DNA of 64,000 nt. It comes from Streptomyces spiramyceticus (lineage in GTDB: Bacteria > Actinomycetota > Actinomycetes > Streptomycetales > Streptomycetaceae). Numbering within the stretch: the first letter of the stretch is position 1; each line of letters opens with the position of its first letter. Shown piece after piece: positions 33,562-41,260 of this stretch. The stretch lies in NCBI RefSeq assembly GCF_028807635.1, contig NZ_JARBAX010000001.1, positions 4,513,501 to 4,577,500 of the forward strand, written 5' to 3'. Under the pieces are notes generated by a model that searched no databases, was not told the DNA's origin, and worked only from the letters and a program-made list of their open reading frames with translations. The position numbers and the translations under genes were made by a program.

Positions 33562-34139
33562 TGTTCGAGCGGTTCACGGAGAGCGCCCGGGGTGTGGTGG
33601 AGGGTGCGGTCGCCCAGGCGGAACGGGCGAACGCCGACTCCGTCACCGAGGAGCATCTGCTGCTCGCCCTGCTGGACCAGGAAGGGACGCGGTCGTCGTT
33701 CGCCTTCGCCTCGCTCGGGATCACCGGGCGGCGGGCCGCGGTGGAGGCGGCGCTGGCGGATGCGCGGCGCCGGGGCGGGCTCTCGAAGGCCGACACGGAT
33801 GCGCTCTCCGGCCTCGGTATCGACGTCGCGGAGATCGTGTCGAAGGTCGAAGCGGTGCACGGGCAGGGGGCGCTGGCGGGCGACAAGAAATCGAAGCGGT
33901 GGTGGTCGGGGCACCGGTCGTTCACGCGGCCGGCGAAGGACACGCTGGTGAAGTCCCTGCGGATCGCGGTGGGGCGCGGTGACCGGCACATCGGCGACGA
34001 ACACATGCTGCTGGCGCTCAGCGCGCAGCGGGGGGTGGTGGCCGAGGTGCTGGTGGAGTACGGGGCGGATTACGGGGCGTTGGAGCGGGCGATGTTCGGG
34101 GGTGGCGGGGCGACGGGTGCGGGTGCGGTGGCGGGCTGA
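33561..34139 (+). CDS. Clp N-domain protein without ATPase domains
   Basis: This 192-residue protein carries two Clp N-terminal repeats. The first is FERFTESARGVVEGAVAQAERANADSVTEEHLLLALLDQEG and the second is FTRPAKDTLVKSLRIAVGRGDRHIGDEHMLLALSAQRG, separated by a charged linker. Full ClpC/ClpB unfoldases carry this module before two AAA domains, which are absent. It may act as an adaptor or decoy binding substrates or ClpC partners. The C-terminus is a Gly/Ala tail. Cotranscribed and translationally coupled with the HTH gene. Confidence 0.85.
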   Translation: MFERFTESARGVVEGAVAQAERANADSVTEEHLLLALLDQEGTRSSFAFASLGITGRRAAVEAALADARRRGGLSKADTDALSGLGIDVAEIVSKVEAVHGQGALAGDKKSKRWWSGHRSFTRPAKDTLVKSLRIAVGRGDRHIGDEHMLLALSAQRGVVAEVLVEYGADYGALERAMFGGGGATGAGAVAG

Positions 34140-34217
34140 CCCGGTGCGGGTGCGGCGCCGTGCCGTGCCGGTGCGACGGGTGCGGGTGCGGTGCCGTGCG
34201 GGTCGCCTGCGGCGCTG

Positions 34218-34583
34218 TTCCCCTGCCCTTCCCCAAGCTCTCAACTTCGTTCGAGCAGGGGAGACCCCATTCTTCCCGCTGTGACATTTTGCGGCTGCCG
34301 CCCCGTGGGGGCTCCGGCCCGGACCCCGCTCCTCAGACTCCCCAAGGGTTCCGTCCAGGGGGGACCCCAGGGGCTGAAATCTTCCGGCCCGGCCGGAAAA
34401 ACCAGCTCGTCCGGCGTTTGAGGACACTCCCCTCCGCCCTGTGGGCGTGGGGACCCCCAGAAGGGCGTCCACGGGGTCTGGGGGCTTGCCCCTCACGCGG
34501 CGGCAGCCGCAAATGTCACAGCCGGGAACAATGGGGTCTCCCCTGCTCGAACGAAGTTGAGAGCTTGGGGAAGGGCAGGGGAA
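34218..34583. repeat. Inverted-repeat intergenic element with ~85-bp arms
   Basis: The left arm (34218-34302) and right arm (34499-34583) are reverse complements apart from about three single-base differences. They contain CTCTCAACTTCGTTCGAGCA and GGGGAGACCCCATT. The ~195-bp middle contains TCCGGCGTTTGAGGAC and GGGGTCTGGGGGCTTGCCCC, which I recognise as an interspersed Streptomyces intergenic repeat. No ORF is convincing. It fills the gap between the Clp N-domain gene and the convergent PadR gene. It may be MITE-like or a folded RNA element. The rest of 34140-34591 is G/C-simple. Confidence 0.75.
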
Positions 34584-34591
34584 AGGACCCC

Positions 34592-35572
34592 CTACGCCTT
34601 CGGGTTCCGCAGCACCGCTCCGATGTGCGCCGCCGCCGTCGACAAGTGGCGGCGCGCCTCGCGTAGCTGCTCCTCCGTTACGCCCCTGTCCCGCGCCGCG
34701 TCGCGGATGTCGTCGCGGAAGCGGTCCAGCAGGCGGTCGAGGTCACGGGCCGGGTCGCCGGAGGGCGCCTCGTGGGCCCACTCGGGCTCGGGCGGAGTGT
34801 CCGTACGCTCGACCTTGACCTCGGTGGCAGGCTCCGCGTCGCGCTGCGGCCGGCCGAAGAAGCCGAACTCCTTCGTGATCTCGGCCAGCCCCTCCCGTAC
34901 CCCCTTCGGCCAGTCCCCCCGCGCAAACGTGTCCTGGACCTGCTCCTGCACCTGCTGGGCGATGCGCTGCACCTGCTCGCGTGCCTTCTCCTGCGCCTCC
35001 TTGGCCTGGCGGCGGGCCTGCTGCGCGTCCTCGCGGGCGCGGCGGCTCTCGTCCTTTGCCCGGCGTGCCTGCTCCTTCCACTCCTGCCTGGCCTTGCGCA
35101 GCTCCTCCTTCGCCGCCTGCCACGCCTCCTTGTCGCCGAACGCGCTCTCCCAGTCGCTGCTCCCGCTCCCGGCCTTGGCGTCCGTCCCGGTCGCTGCCGC
35201 CGCCGCCCGCATTTCGCGGCGCAGGTTGCCCGCCGCGCCGCGTACGTCGTCGCGGATCTCGGCGGCGAGCTCGGAGACCGACTCGCGGATCTCCAGCTCC
35301 AGGTCCGCCAGTTCTCCGCCGCGGCCCGCCAGTTCGGCACGCCCCGCATCGGTGATCGAGTAGACCTTGCGGCCGCCCTCGGTGGCGTGCGTGACCAGGC
35401 CCTCGGCCTCCAGCTTGGCGAGGCGGGGGTAGACGGTGCCGGCGGACGGGGCGTACAGGCCCTGGAAACGCTCCTCCAGGAGACGGATCACTTCGTAACC
35501 GTGGCGCGGCGCCTCGTCGAGCAGCTTGAGGAGGTACAGGCGAAGGCGGCCGTGGGCGAAGACGGGGGGCAT
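34592..35572 (-). CDS. PadR-family regulator with long coiled-coil C-terminal region
   Basis: This 326-residue protein has an N-terminal PadR winged helix (LRLYLLKLLDEAPRHGYEVIRLLEERFQG...GTVYPRLAKLEAEGLVTHATEGGRKVYSITDAGRAEL). From ~residue 85 there is a long Ala/Arg/Glu/Gln-rich coiled coil (WQAAKEELRKARQEWKEQAR...) to ~230, and then a shorter helical tail. Standard PadR proteins are ~110-180 residues, so the coiled coil is an addition of unknown role. The ATG at 35572 lies one base after the stop of the DUF4097 gene (TGACATG), so it is translationally coupled. Confidence 0.87.
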   Translation of the reverse strand: MPPVFAHGRLRLYLLKLLDEAPRHGYEVIRLLEERFQGLYAPSAGTVYPRLAKLEAEGLVTHATEGGRKVYSITDAGRAELAGRGGELADLELEIRESVSELAAEIRDDVRGAAGNLRREMRAAAAATGTDAKAGSGSSDWESAFGDKEAWQAAKEELRKARQEWKEQARRAKDESRRAREDAQQARRQAKEAQEKAREQVQRIAQQVQEQVQDTFARGDWPKGVREGLAEITKEFGFFGRPQRDAEPATEVKVERTDTPPEPEWAHEAPSGDPARDLDRLLDRFRDDIRDAARDRGVTEEQLREARRHLSTAAAHIGAVLRNPKA

Positions 35573-35573
35573 G

Positions 35574-36437
35574 TCAGAGCACCTTCTTGTCGGCCGGGGC
35601 GGTGTCGTGGTCGGCGCGGGCGTCGTCCTCCGTCGGCGGGCGGCGGAGCAGGGCGATGGATCCGGAGACGGTCGTCGCCCGGAGCTTGCCGTTGCCCGCG
35701 CCCAGCGTGCCCGTGATCTTCTTGGCGCCGAACTGGCCCCCGACCCGCAGGTCGTCGAACGCGTTGGAGACGGAGCCGCTCGCGGTGTTCGCCTCGACCC
35801 GGGCGTCCGCCGGGTGCGGCAGGCGGATCGCGACCTCGCCGGAGACCGAGGTCAGGGCGATGTCGGTGGGGTTCCCCGCACGGTCGATGTCGACGGCCAG
35901 GTCGCCGCTGATCGATTCGGCCCGTACGGACGCACCGGCGCCGTCGATCACCGTCAGGTCGCCGGAGACCGACTTGAAGCCGAGGCTTCCGGTGACGGCC
36001 TGGGCTTCCAGGCTGCCCGTGACGGTGTCGGCGCGGACGGCGCCGGAGAGGCCCACGAGGGTGGTGTCGCCGTTGATGCCGCGTACGTCCGTACGCCCCC
36101 GGATTCCGGAAACGACGGCTCCCGCGCCGATCACGCCGACCTCTACGGAGGAGTCGGCGGGTACGGCGAGGGAGACGACGGCGCTGCGGTTCCAGCCCTT
36201 GCGGTCGAGCCACTTGAGGAAGCCCTTCCAGGGCAGGTCCTCGTAGGCGACGGTCAGGGTGCCGCCGTTCTGGGTCACGGTCAGCGGGGGGCCCGCGATG
36301 TCGGACACCTCCAGGCGGGCGGGGCCCTCCTCGATGCCGACGACGTTGACCGTCCCGTTGACGATGCGCACGTTGAGCGCCGTCACCGGGTCCTCGAACG
36401 TGAGCTTCTTCGGCTCAGCGACGGACCACTCGGGCAT
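35574..36437 (-). CDS. DUF4097 beta-strand-repeat protein
   Basis: This 287-residue protein of repeated short beta strands has the DUF4097 pattern (VRGINGDTTLVGLSGAVRAD, TVTGSLEAQAVTGSLGFKSVSGDLTVIDG, SVSGEVAIRLP), a putative right-handed beta-helix adhesin-like fold. It has no signal peptide or membrane span. Such genes are regularly paired with PadR regulators in actinobacteria, but the function is unknown. The start at ATG 36437 is backed by GAGGAGG. Two candidate operators lie ~30-65 bp upstream. Confidence 0.85.
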   Translation of the reverse strand: MPEWSVAEPKKLTFEDPVTALNVRIVNGTVNVVGIEEGPARLEVSDIAGPPLTVTQNGGTLTVAYEDLPWKGFLKWLDRKGWNRSAVVSLAVPADSSVEVGVIGAGAVVSGIRGRTDVRGINGDTTLVGLSGAVRADTVTGSLEAQAVTGSLGFKSVSGDLTVIDGAGASVRAESISGDLAVDIDRAGNPTDIALTSVSGEVAIRLPHPADARVEANTASGSVSNAFDDLRVGGQFGAKKITGTLGAGNGKLRATTVSGSIALLRRPPTEDDARADHDTAPADKKVL

Positions 36438-36467
36438 GCTGACCTCCTCGACGGGCATGGACGCAAC

Positions 36468-36501
36468 ATATCGCGTCTCTATGAAAACACGATATATCGC
36501 G
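36468..36501. promoter_or_regulatory. Repeated ATATCGCG sites with CGATATATCG palindrome
   Basis: ATATCGCG occurs at 36468-36475 and 36494-36501, 26 bp apart. The second copy overlaps the perfect palindrome CGATATATCG (36490-36499). This AT-rich island is unlike its surroundings and sits 30 bp upstream of the DUF4097/PadR operon. It is therefore a candidate PadR operator and promoter. Confidence 0.5.
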
Positions 36502-36581
36502 GCCCTGGGAAGTCAAGGGCGGAGGCGTGGACGGGCGGGCCTTACGCGTCAAACACGGGCAAATTGCCCTAGCGTAAAGGC

Positions 36582-37427
36582 ATGAACGCGACACCCCGAC
36601 CCGGCCACGGACCCGGCCCCGGACCCGTAGGAGCGCTCCTGCTCTGCCGGGCCGACACCGACGCCGTCCGCCCCGCCGCACATCTGCTGCGCGAACGGCT
36701 GCTGCTGGCCCCGGCGGCCGGGACCGGTGAGCGGTGGAGCGTGCTGGTGCCCGAGGGCAAGCCGTGGCTGGACGACGGTGAAGCCGTCGACGGGGTGATC
36801 GCGGGCTGGGCCACGGCGCTTGCCGTCGGCGTCAACTGGCCCGTTCTGGCCCTGTGGTGGGACGCCGACCGGACCGGTTTCACCCTGGCTTCGGGCTTCC
36901 GGCGCCATGTGGGTTACGTATGGCTCGCGGACGGGACACCGGTCGGCGAGGACGAGGCGATGCGTACGTTCGCGGCGCGGCTCGGCCTCGATCCCGTACT
37001 CGACATGGAGGCCCTGGAACCGCTCACCCGCCCCGACCCCGACGCGGACGGCCGGGCCCGCCTGCTCGGGCTGCTGGCGGTCCTGTCCCGCTCGGGCCTC
37101 ACCCTGCCCGGGGGCCTCGCCCCCGGCGAACCCGCCGACCGGCTGCGCGAGGCGGCACGCGTGCTGCCCGGTGCGGAGACGGTCGAGTGGCCGGGCTGGC
37201 GCGACGCGGTCCGCGCGGAGCTCGACGTGGTCGACGCCGGCCCCTTCGGTCCCTGGGTCCGTGGCCCCAAGGCCCGCCTCCTCGGCAGGGCCCAGCTGGC
37301 GTTGGGCGTACCGCTGGCGTTGTGGGGCCTGTGGCGGCGCAGCGGCGGCTGGGCGTTCGCGGGCGGCGTGCTGATGGCGCAGGGTGCGCTGGGTCTGGCG
37401 TACGACCGCTTGCGGGCACGGGACTGA
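36582..37427 (+). CDS. Hypothetical protein with C-terminal hydrophobic hairpin
   Basis: This 281-residue protein of unknown family has a soluble N-terminal region with GALLLCRADTDAVRPAAHLLRERLLLAP and GERWSVLVPEGKPWLDDGE. The C-terminal hydrophobic stretch LALGVPLALWGLWRRSGGWAFAGGVLMAQGALGLAY could be two short membrane helices. A palindrome GGGCAA-A-TTGCCC (36557-36569) lies just upstream, followed by AAAGG before the ATG. It is divergent from the DUF4097 operon. Confidence 0.65.
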   Translation: MNATPRPGHGPGPGPVGALLLCRADTDAVRPAAHLLRERLLLAPAAGTGERWSVLVPEGKPWLDDGEAVDGVIAGWATALAVGVNWPVLALWWDADRTGFTLASGFRRHVGYVWLADGTPVGEDEAMRTFAARLGLDPVLDMEALEPLTRPDPDADGRARLLGLLAVLSRSGLTLPGGLAPGEPADRLREAARVLPGAETVEWPGWRDAVRAELDVVDAGPFGPWVRGPKARLLGRAQLALGVPLALWGLWRRSGGWAFAGGVLMAQGALGLAYDRLRARD

Positions 37428-37469
37428 CCGCCGGTACCGGCGGGTTGCCTGCCTACCGGCCGACGGTCG

Positions 37470-37652
37470 TCACTCCTCGTCGTCCTCGTCGTCCAGGCGG
37501 GCCAGCCAGGTGGCAAGGCGCTCGACCGGGACCTCGAAGTCCGGGTTGAGGTCGACGAACGTACGCAGCTGCTCGGCGAGCCACTCGAAGGTGACCTCCT
37601 CCTCGCCGCGTCTCTTCTCCAGTTCCTCGATGCCACGGTCAGTGAAGTACAT
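37470..37652 (-). CDS. DUF6104-like small acidic protein
   Basis: This 60-residue protein, MYFTDRGIEELEKRRGEEEV followed by TFEWLAEQLRTFVDLNPDFEVPVERLATWLARLDDEDDEE, is of a type found almost unchanged in many Streptomyces, catalogued I believe as DUF6104. It is strongly acidic and helical, with no catalytic motif. The start is ATG 37652. TATCCT 12 bases upstream could be a -10 box for a leaderless or short-leader transcript. It is divergent from the conflict-system operon. Confidence 0.75.
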   Translation of the reverse strand: MYFTDRGIEELEKRRGEEEVTFEWLAEQLRTFVDLNPDFEVPVERLATWLARLDDEDDEE

Positions 37653-37753
37653 GAAAATCAGGATAGACGGCGGCCGCACACGTCCTGAAGCGTCCCTTTC
37701 GTGGGGCTCGCCCGCAACCGCGCAGGCCAGTAACCTCGTCAAAGCTCAAAAGT

Positions 37754-37767
37754 GCTTGCACGCAAGC
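37754..37767. promoter_or_regulatory. GCTTGC-AC-GCAAGC palindrome upstream of the conflict operon
   Basis: This perfect 6-bp dyad with a 2-nt centre lies 27 bp before the first gene of the Trypco1/protease operon. TTGCAA follows at 37771-37776. It is the only symmetric element in the promoter region and a candidate binding site for an HTH repressor encoded elsewhere. Confidence 0.4.
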
Positions 37768-37793
37768 CAGTTGCAACGAACACGGGGGGCGTC

Positions 37794-38141
37794 ATGGCCG
37801 CGCAACTGCGTCAGATCGAACTGCCCGGGGGATCCGTCGTCATGGCTCGGATCACACCGGCAGGCTACGACGGCGAGGACCAGGACATCGGTGTCATGGA
37901 CCGGGCCGTGGCCAAGGTGGAGCAGCTCAACGAGCTGATCGTCGGCGTCGGCTCGGCGGTCCTCGACGCGGCCGCCGCCGTCCGCCCGGACGAGGCGAGC
38001 ATCGCCTTCGGGGTCGAGCTGTCGGCCAGGACCGGTGGCGTACTCGCCGTACTCGCCGAGGGTGAGGCGAAGGCATCCGTCCAGGTCACGCTCACCTGGC
38101 AGCTCAACGGAGCCGACCCGGCGCCCAGCGCGGATGCCTGA
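37794..38141 (+). CDS. Trypsin-co-occurring domain 1 (CU044_2847-type) protein
   Basis: This 115-residue beta-rich protein matches the Trypco1/CU044_2847 family (LRQIELPGGSVVMARITPAGYDG..., FGVELSARTGGVLAVLAEGEAKASVQVTLTWQ). The family is known for occurring next to trypsin-like proteases in NTP-dependent conflict systems. The role is unknown; it has been proposed as a partner or regulator of the protease. The ATG at 37794 follows GGGGGGC. It overlaps the protease gene by 8 bp and opens the operon. Confidence 0.82.
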   Translation: MAAQLRQIELPGGSVVMARITPAGYDGEDQDIGVMDRAVAKVEQLNELIVGVGSAVLDAAAAVRPDEASIAFGVELSARTGGVLAVLAEGEAKASVQVTLTWQLNGADPAPSADA

Positions 38142-40119
38142 GACGAGCACGCGCCTGGCCCAGCTCACCTGGGCCGCCACCGTCCACTTCACCGCCGACC
38201 TTCCCGGCGTACCGCCCGTGTGGGGCAGTGGCTTCTTCGTCGCGCCCGGGTGGCTGCTCACCTGTGCGCACGTACTGCGCGGGAAAGTGCGAAGCGGCTC
38301 GGACAAGGCATTTCTCGTGCGCGGCGACGGGTTCAACGGCGGGGCGCCGGCCCGGGCCCGGCTGGTCGAGTCGCTGTACGACCTCGATGCCGAGGGGCGG
38401 ATTCCGGAGGCCAGGGACCTCGCCCTGGTCCGGCTGCTTGACGAGGACATCGGCCACGAGTGCGTCTGGCTCGCGGACTGGTCCGAGCAGCCCGCGGGCA
38501 ACGCCCGCGTCGTCCACGGGTACATCCCCGAAGGGCCGGAGGGAACGGGGCGCGGCAAGTCCTGGTCGGGCACGGCCGACGTCGATGTGCACGAGGGCGA
38601 CTACGGGCGCCGGTTCGAGGAGGACATCCGGTTCCTGCCCGGTCTCTCCGGCGGCCCGGTGCTCGACCCCGCGGGCGGCGCGGTGGTAGGCGTCATGAAG
38701 GCCCGCCGCGAGACCGGTCCCGGTGGTCTCGCCATCGCCATTCACGCGCTGCGGGGTTTCCAGGAGCGGTACCAGGAGGTCATGAAGGCCCACGACACCT
38801 GGCATCACGCGCAGGGCAAGCACGCGCACGGCACAGGGGACGACTGGATCGCCGAGCAGTCCGGGCTGCCGGGAGCCGGACACGCGTACGACGCCAATCT
38901 GTGGACCCCGGAGGACCGGCGCCACGCCCTCGGGCTGCTCGCCGCCCTGCCCGTCCCAGAGGCTGCAGCCAGTGTCAGTGCGCTGTCCAAGGTCGCGCAT
39001 CCTCGCCGCTGGGTGAAGCCACCGCCGCGGCCGTGCGCCTGGCGGGACGGGCACGGCGAGCTGTACGACGGTTCGCGGCCGCTGCGGGCCGAGATCTTCC
39101 TGTGCTACCTGGAGCTGGTCCGGCGGTTTGCTGAGTCTCAGGGGGTGGATACCCGCGAGCTCGCCGACTGGGTCGAGCGGCGCGGCGAAGGCGTGAGCAA
39201 CGGAGAGAGGGAGGGAGCGCCCCTGTCCCTGCCGCCGGTGCTGCTGCCGAACGACGAGACCGGCGACGGGCCGGTCCCCTATCCGGGGCCGGGGGAGGGC
39301 GCCGTCGTCATCCTCGAACTGGAGCGGCTGGAGGGCGAGCGCCTCTCGTACGACTGGACCATCCGCATCGACGACGGCGACGAGGACAGCGGATTTCCCG
39401 TCGACTACGAACGGGACCGTTCGGGCGTTTCGGCCGAGGACCTCATCCACCGGCTCAGCGGGCCGCTTGCCGACGCCTTCGCCCAGCTCGACCTCGACGG
39501 ACGGCCCGCGCCGCTCGAAATCGCCCTGGACATCGGTGAATTCGACACGGCCGTGCACCGCTGGCAGATCCATCAGCAGGCCAACCTGAACGAGCAGGAG
39601 CTCAAACAGCTGCTCGGCGTACGCCGGCCCGTCGTACTGCGCCATCTGGAACGCCGAGGCGTGTCCGACGACGAGTGGACCAAGCGCTGGTCCGCCGCGC
39701 ACGCAGCCCGCAGCGTCACACCGCGCCGAGTCCCGCCGCCCGGCGGGCGGTTCAGGAAACAGCAGGTCACCGGCATGGGCGCGGGGGAGATCCCGGTGCT
39801 CTGCCGCTCGGCCGGGGACGACATAGGCCGCGAGGTGCTGCGCGCGGCGCTGGACGCCGGGCACGGCATCGCGCTGTGGCACATAGAGGGGCACCCCGGC
39901 GCACGATGCAGAAAGGGCTGCGACGCCCTGCACGAATTCGCCGTCAGTGAGTTCGCCGAAGCCGCCGGCGCCGCTGAACTTCCCGACCGGATCCGGCGTA
40001 TCAGAGAACGCATCAGCGCGCGGGACGTGGCACACCCCGCGGAGGCCGTCGCCCTGCTCTACGACGATCCACGACGGCCGGTCCCCGGCGACACGGAGGT
40101 GTACGACTCCCCGTCATGA
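38134..40119 (+). CDS. Trypsin-like serine protease fused to a VMAP-type region
   Basis: This 661-residue protein has a trypsin-like domain at ~10-220 with a complete catalytic triad: H46 (LLTCAHVL), D95 (ARDLALVRL) and S172 (PGLSGGPVL). There is no signal peptide, so the protease is intracellular. A ~50-residue helical region follows, then ~400 residues resembling VMAP (vWA-MoxR-associated protein) C-terminal domains, with VVILELERLEGERLSYDWTIRID and LEIALDIGEFDTAVHRWQI. In such systems the protease is the presumed effector, released when the NTPase module senses an invader. It is 145 bp upstream of the MoxR gene. Confidence 0.85.
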   Translation: MPETSTRLAQLTWAATVHFTADLPGVPPVWGSGFFVAPGWLLTCAHVLRGKVRSGSDKAFLVRGDGFNGGAPARARLVESLYDLDAEGRIPEARDLALVRLLDEDIGHECVWLADWSEQPAGNARVVHGYIPEGPEGTGRGKSWSGTADVDVHEGDYGRRFEEDIRFLPGLSGGPVLDPAGGAVVGVMKARRETGPGGLAIAIHALRGFQERYQEVMKAHDTWHHAQGKHAHGTGDDWIAEQSGLPGAGHAYDANLWTPEDRRHALGLLAALPVPEAAASVSALSKVAHPRRWVKPPPRPCAWRDGHGELYDGSRPLRAEIFLCYLELVRRFAESQGVDTRELADWVERRGEGVSNGEREGAPLSLPPVLLPNDETGDGPVPYPGPGEGAVVILELERLEGERLSYDWTIRIDDGDEDSGFPVDYERDRSGVSAEDLIHRLSGPLADAFAQLDLDGRPAPLEIALDIGEFDTAVHRWQIHQQANLNEQELKQLLGVRRPVVLRHLERRGVSDDEWTKRWSAAHAARSVTPRRVPPPGGRFRKQQVTGMGAGEIPVLCRSAGDDIGREVLRAALDAGHGIALWHIEGHPGARCRKGCDALHEFAVSEFAEAAGAAELPDRIRRIRERISARDVAHPAEAVALLYDDPRRPVPGDTEVYDSPS

Positions 40120-40157
40120 ACACCAACAGCAGCTTGAGCAACTGTCCGAAAACCGAC

Positions 40158-40181
40158 GTTCACAGGTCGCCGATTGGGTAC
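40158..40181 (+). promoter_or_regulatory. Candidate SigB/H-type promoter before the MoxR gene
   Basis: GTTC, 14 bases, GGGTAC fits the GNNT-N14-16-GGGTA(C/T) pattern. It lies 84 bp upstream of the MoxR start in the only gap of the operon, which could give an internal stress-dependent promoter for MoxR and the genes after it. Motif only. Confidence 0.35.
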
Positions 40182-40264
40182 GTTTTCAGGGGCCCGTTGC
40201 GGGCACCGACTGCCCCCGTCGGTCAGGCCGCGGTACACCACCGACCGTCGACGAGGAGCGAGCC

Positions 40265-41254
40265 ATGCGTGAGTGGCTGATCTACCAGGGCAAGGGAGCC
40301 CCCGCTCCCGAACGTATCGACGAGCTCCCCGAACCGCCCCGCTGGCGCCGGTTCGACGGCACCCCGCTGTCCGGCGACAAGGGTGAGGCGCCACCCCTCG
40401 ACGCCGCCTCCGTCCGGCGGCTCGGCGACCGCACGGCGCTGTCCGCGCAGGACGTCAAGGCGCTGCAGCTCATCAACGCCGCCCTGTACCTGAGGCGCCC
40501 CCTGCTGGTCACCGGAGACCCGGGCACGGGCAAGAGCACGCTCGCCCACGAAGTCGCGTACGAGCTGGGCCTCGGCCGCGTACTCCAGTGGCCCGTCGTC
40601 AGCCGGACCGAGCTGAAGGAGGGCCTGTACACGTACGACGCGATCGGGCGGCTCCAGGACGCACAGCTCGACGGCGGGCAGCAGCAGACCGACATCGGCC
40701 GGTATGTCCGTCTCGGGCCTCTCGGCACCGCACTGCTGCCGACGAAAAAGCCCCGGGTGCTGCTCATCGACGAACTCGACAAGAGCGACATCGACCTGCC
40801 GAACGACCTGCTCAACGCGGTGGAAGAGGGCGAGTTCGGCATCCCGGAGCTGGAGCGGATCGCCGACAGGCCGGGGCAGAGCACGGTGAACGTGCTGAGT
40901 GACGACGGGCGGCGAATTCCGGTCACCGGTGGACGCGTGCGCTGTCACGCCTTCCCCTTCATCGTGATGACCAGCAACGGCGAACGGGAGTTCCCCGCAC
41001 CGCTGTTGCGCCGGTGCATTCACGTCCACCTCGACCCGCCGCGCGACGAGCGCCTCGCCGCCATGGTCCAGGCGCACTTCGGCGAACGGGCCGACGACAC
41101 CCACCGGGACCTCGTAGACCTGTTCACCACCGGCGGCGGGGGCGAACTCCGGCCCACCGACCAGCTCCTCAACGCCATCTACCTCACCCGTCACGCGGAC
41201 CGGCAGGACATCGGCAAACTGCTGCTGCGCCCCGCCGACCACGGGCAGCGTTAG
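40265..41254 (+). CDS. MoxR-family AAA+ ATPase
   Basis: This 329-residue AAA+ ATPase of the MoxR type is a chaperone-like motor. Walker A is VTGDPGTGKST (~85-93) and Walker B is RVLLIDELDKSDIDLPNDLLNAVEEGEF (~165). Sensor 1 is FIVMTSNGEREFPAPLLRRC, with the arginine finger in the RR. MoxR proteins pair with vWA-domain proteins. Here the partner should be the next gene product, which has a MIDAS-like DASTST. GAGGAG precedes the ATG. The next gene starts 6 bp after its stop. Confidence 0.92.
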   Translation: MREWLIYQGKGAPAPERIDELPEPPRWRRFDGTPLSGDKGEAPPLDAASVRRLGDRTALSAQDVKALQLINAALYLRRPLLVTGDPGTGKSTLAHEVAYELGLGRVLQWPVVSRTELKEGLYTYDAIGRLQDAQLDGGQQQTDIGRYVRLGPLGTALLPTKKPRVLLIDELDKSDIDLPNDLLNAVEEGEFGIPELERIADRPGQSTVNVLSDDGRRIPVTGGRVRCHAFPFIVMTSNGEREFPAPLLRRCIHVHLDPPRDERLAAMVQAHFGERADDTHRDLVDLFTTGGGGELRPTDQLLNAIYLTRHADRQDIGKLLLRPADHGQR

Positions 41255-41260
41255 ACCGCC

